From assembly GCA_028278625.1 (NCBI GenBank), contig JANQDY010000062.1, forward strand, positions 1-64,000: a stretch of DNA of 64,000 nucleotides, in the 5' to 3' direction. Below the pieces are notes generated by a model. It was not told where the DNA came from. It saw only the letters and a list, made by a program, of their open reading frames with translations, and did no database searches. Positions within the stretch are counted from its first letter, which is position 1. Every line of letters begins with the position of its first letter. Positions 61,612 through 64,000 of this stretch are shown piece after piece. Made by a program: the position numbers and the translations under genes. The DNA is from Thermodesulfobacteriota bacterium. GTDB lineage: Bacteria > Desulfobacterota > DSM-4660 > Desulfatiglandales > Desulfatiglandaceae.

Positions 61612-62328
61612 ATGAACGCCAGAACCCTTATAGGGGTACTGCTCGGCATCTGTTGGCTCTTTCTGTTTAGCGGCTGTGCTATATGGAATGAGTTCTTTGG
61701 TCCCGAAGATGAACTCACACCGGGTGAGATCATGAGTGAGGGAATGGCGGACTATAACGATGGCAATTTCACGGAGGCCATCGAGACATTTCAAAAGATC
61801 AAAGACCGCTATCCCTACAGCACCTTCGCCATTACCGCGGAACTCAAAATGGCGGATGCCCTTTATGAAAAGGGACAGTATGATGAGGCCCGTGAAGAAT
61901 ATGCCGAATTTGAAAAGATGCACCCCAGAAACAAGGATATCCCATATGTGATTTATCAGCAGGGCATGTGTTATTTTAAGAAATCAGCGACCATCGATCG
62001 GGACCAGTCCAATACGCTTAAGGCCAGAGAGGAGTTTGAACGGTTGATCAAGCGGTTTCGAAAAAGCGACCATACGGAACAGGCCCGCAGAAAAGTACGG
62101 GAGTGTTACGTGAAACTGGCTGAACATGAACTCTACGTGGGGAATTTCTATTTCAAAAAAGGAAAATACGAAACCGCCATGGCCCGGTATCTTTATCTCA
62201 TTGACCATTATCCCGACGTGGGGCAGTATTATGTGGCCCTTGAATCCATCAAAAAGTGCAAGGACAGGATTAAGGAATTAGACGGCGCTGAAGAGACCTC
62301 CTGGCTACACGGTTTCCTCTACGATTAG
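61612..62328 (+). CDS. bamD: Outer membrane assembly lipoprotein BamD
   Basis: A 238-residue lipoprotein with signal peptide and lipobox (WLFLFSGC) and TPR-type repeats (MADYNDGNFTEAIETFQKI, MADALYEKGQYDEAREEYAEF) of the BamD/YfiO family. It is a part of the BAM complex that inserts outer-membrane proteins. I favour the ATG at 61612 with GAGAGG seven bases upstream, over the ATG at 61591 that overlaps the trxB stop. The last 24 nt overlap the 3' end of alaS on the other strand. Confidence 0.92.
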   Translation: MNARTLIGVLLGICWLFLFSGCAIWNEFFGPEDELTPGEIMSEGMADYNDGNFTEAIETFQKIKDRYPYSTFAITAELKMADALYEKGQYDEAREEYAEFEKMHPRNKDIPYVIYQQGMCYFKKSATIDRDQSNTLKAREEFERLIKRFRKSDHTEQARRKVRECYVKLAEHELYVGNFYFKKGKYETAMARYLYLIDHYPDVGQYYVALESIKKCKDRIKELDGAEETSWLHGFLYD

Positions 62329-64000
62329 CGTTTCGAGGGCGTTTAACGCTTCTTGCAGTTTTTCCGGCTTGTCCCCCCCTCCTTGGGCCATATCCGGTCG
62401 GCCGCCCCCTTTCCCACCGACGATGCCGGACAATTCCCTGATGATTTGACCGGCATTGAATGTTCCCTTGAGATCCTTGGTCACCGCACAGATGAGCATG
62501 GCTTTGCCCTTTGCCTCGGCCCCTAAAAGGATAATGCCGGAGGTGAGTCGATCTTTGATTCGATCCACCGCATCACGAAGCTCCTTGGGTGTTTCGGCTT
62601 CCAGTCTTTTGGCGATCACTGAAACGCCTTCTATTTCCTTCATGTCCTCCAGGAGATCAGCCGATTTTTCCGTAAATAGACGACCTTTGAGCGATTCGAT
62701 TTCCCGTTCTTTTTCCCTGGTTTCATCCAACAGCCGCTGGAGTCTTATAATGAGCTTCTCGGGCGAGACCTTGAGCAGGGCGGCTGCGCTCTTCAGCTTT
62801 TCATCTTGTTTCTGGTCATGTATCAGTGCCGCGGCACCCGTAAGTGCTTCAATTCGGCGGACATTGGCTGCGACGGCCCCCTCGCTCAGAATACGAAAAA
62901 CGCCGATATCGCCGGTCCGTCCCGTGTGGGTTCCGCCACACAGCTCCCGGCTGAGTCCGTCACCGATATCAACAATCCTCACCATGTCGCCATATTTTTC
63001 TTCAAATATGGCCATGGCGCCCGTTTTCATGGCATCGTCCTTATCCATGACCCGGGTGTTGAGCGGCAGGTTTTCCCGAATACGGCTATTTACCCATCGT
63101 TCCACTTCCATAAGATTGTTGGGGGAGACCTGGGTAAAATGGCTGAAGTCAAACCTGAGGCGGTCGGGAGCCACGCGCGATCCCGCCTGTTTAACATGGT
63201 CTCCCAGGATCTCTCTAAGCGCCGCATGGAGCAGGTGTGTTGCCGAATGACTGGCGGCAACAGGTTTTCGGTGGGATGCATCCACGATTGCCATGACGGA
63301 ATCGCCCACGGAAAGTGATCCTTCCTCCAAAATGCCTTCATGGACGATGAGGTCCTGGCCGTATTTGAAGGTGTTTTGGACGCGAAAATGGGCTGTACCG
63401 TTGGTGATCCTGCCCACATCTCCCACTTGGCCCCCGGATTCAGCGTAGAACGGGGTTTTGGCAAGTACGATTTCCGCTTTGTTCCCTTTTTGAAGGTTGC
63501 CCACTTCCTGCTGGTCGGCGATCAACGAGAGAATCTCTGATTCGGTTTCAAGGGTCTCGTACCCTTTGAAGCGGCTCTCAAGCCCCCGGTTCAGAAGGTC
63601 TCGGAAAACCTTTGGAACCGAGGCTTCACCACTCCCTTTCCAGGATTCCTGGGAGAGTGAACGCTGTCTGCTCATGGATTCTTCAAACCCTGCAAAATCC
63701 ACCTCAAGATTTTCATCCCTCGCCACATCTTCCACCAAGTCAACTGCAAGGCCGTAAGTGTCGTAGAGTTTGAACACCACGTCACCCGGTATGACGGTTT
63801 CCTCTTTTTCTTTGAGTCGCGCGACTTCTTCTTTCAGCACCTTCATGCTGTATCTGAGGGTGTCGGCAAACCGACGTTCCTCGTTTTCAACAACCCCCAG
63901 AATAAAGCTTCTGGCGCGAATCAACTCACCGTAATCCTGGCCCATCAATTCAATGACGCGATCACAGACGGAATTGAGGAATATATCTTCAAGACCAAGT
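62305..64000 (-). CDS. alaS: Alanyl-tRNA synthetase, C-terminal part (gene runs off the right edge)
   Basis: About 564 residues of AlaS, whose full length is usually near 870. The reading frame is open to the window edge. Seen here are the end of the aminoacylation part (FKLYDTYGLAVDLVEDVAR), the editing domain with ASHSATHLLHAALREIL (HxxxH) and CGGTHTGRTGDIG, and the C-terminal DHHA1 region with GGKGGGRPDMAQGGG. It charges tRNA-Ala and hydrolyses mischarged Ser/Gly-tRNA. The 3' end overlaps bamD tail to tail. Confidence 0.97.
   Translation of the reverse strand, partial: LGLEDIFLNSVCDRVIELMGQDYGELIRARSFILGVVENEERRFADTLRYSMKVLKEEVARLKEKEETVIPGDVVFKLYDTYGLAVDLVEDVARDENLEVDFAGFEESMSRQRSLSQESWKGSGEASVPKVFRDLLNRGLESRFKGYETLETESEILSLIADQQEVGNLQKGNKAEIVLAKTPFYAESGGQVGDVGRITNGTAHFRVQNTFKYGQDLIVHEGILEEGSLSVGDSVMAIVDASHRKPVAASHSATHLLHAALREILGDHVKQAGSRVAPDRLRFDFSHFTQVSPNNLMEVERWVNSRIRENLPLNTRVMDKDDAMKTGAMAIFEEKYGDMVRIVDIGDGLSRELCGGTHTGRTGDIGVFRILSEGAVAANVRRIEALTGAAALIHDQKQDEKLKSAAALLKVSPEKLIIRLQRLLDETREKEREIESLKGRLFTEKSADLLEDMKEIEGVSVIAKRLEAETPKELRDAVDRIKDRLTSGIILLGAEAKGKAMLICAVTKDLKGTFNAGQIIRELSGIVGGKGGGRPDMAQGGGDKPEKLQEALNALETLIVEETV

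Noticed and set aside
1..64000. CRISPR array, tRNA, rRNA, phage or IS genes
   Set aside because: Intergenic regions were inspected for regular repeats, T-loop and CCA features, and transposase or integrase motifs; none was seen. A covariance-model search would be needed to be certain about small RNAs.

Overview
The window looks like a 64 kb chromosomal segment of an anaerobic Desulfobacterota (former Deltaproteobacteria), most likely a sulfate-reducing or syntrophic member. The evidence is a 2-oxoacid:ferredoxin oxidoreductase operon joined to HdrA/MvhD-type flavin and iron-sulfur proteins, an in-frame UGA (selenocysteine) in HdrA, DUF3786 and DUF362 iron-sulfur proteins, HDOD and multi-receiver signalling proteins, and a Bat operon. 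No phage, transposase, CRISPR array, rRNA or tRNA gene was seen. The family calls come from reading the proteins; nothing was searched against a database.

Region 1 (1-19.6 kb, all minus strand) is a surface-glycan island, compactly arranged with many 1-4 nt overlaps. In transcription order it encodes an SpsF-type cytidylyltransferase, RfbH-RfbG-RfbF (CDP-3,6-dideoxyhexose pathway), a NeuB-family synthase lacking its C-terminal domain, a ThDP enzyme resembling acetolactate synthase/YerE, a KdsC-like phosphatase, a GDP-mannose-hydrolase-like Nudix protein, three consecutive radical SAM proteins, a methyltransferase, a fourth radical SAM protein, two SDR epimerases flanking an FkbM methyltransferase, and a giant three-domain glycosyltransferase with TPR repeats. 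A textbook sigma-54 promoter lies upstream of the first gene, with an inverted repeat at enhancer distance. The layout suggests flagellin, O-antigen or S-layer glycosylation under RpoN control, making a branched or otherwise modified sugar.

Region 2 (19.7-36.5 kb) holds signalling and general functions: an HDOD-GAF protein, an AIM24-family protein, TfoX and DUF3786 proteins, a MaoC-type hydratase, a membrane hybrid histidine kinase divergent from a multi-receiver hybrid kinase followed by a diguanylate cyclase, a probable 55-residue zinc-ribbon protein, a DUF1287 protein, and an ECF sigma factor with a membrane anti-sigma candidate carrying a CBM48-like domain and a cysteine-rich lipoprotein.

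Region 3 (36.5-48.3 kb, minus strand) is the most striking metabolic unit: korD-korA-korB-korC, a 1133-residue GltD/HdrA-like iron-sulfur flavoprotein, an MvhD-HdrC-HdrB fusion, a selenocysteine HdrA fused to MvhD that normal gene calling splits in two, and a translationally coupled AmpG-like transporter. I infer a complex or pathway in which ferredoxin-level electrons from 2-oxoacid oxidation are confurcated or bifurcated through Hdr-type flavins.

Region 4 (48.5-56.8 kb, plus strand) is a complete moxR-bat operon. Region 5 (56.9-64 kb) carries ilvE, a DUF362 ferredoxin-like protein, a cysteine-free exported rhodanese homologue, a 60-residue protein, trxA (with a strong terminator), trxB, bamD, and the 3' part of alaS running off the right edge; bamD and alaS overlap tail to tail.
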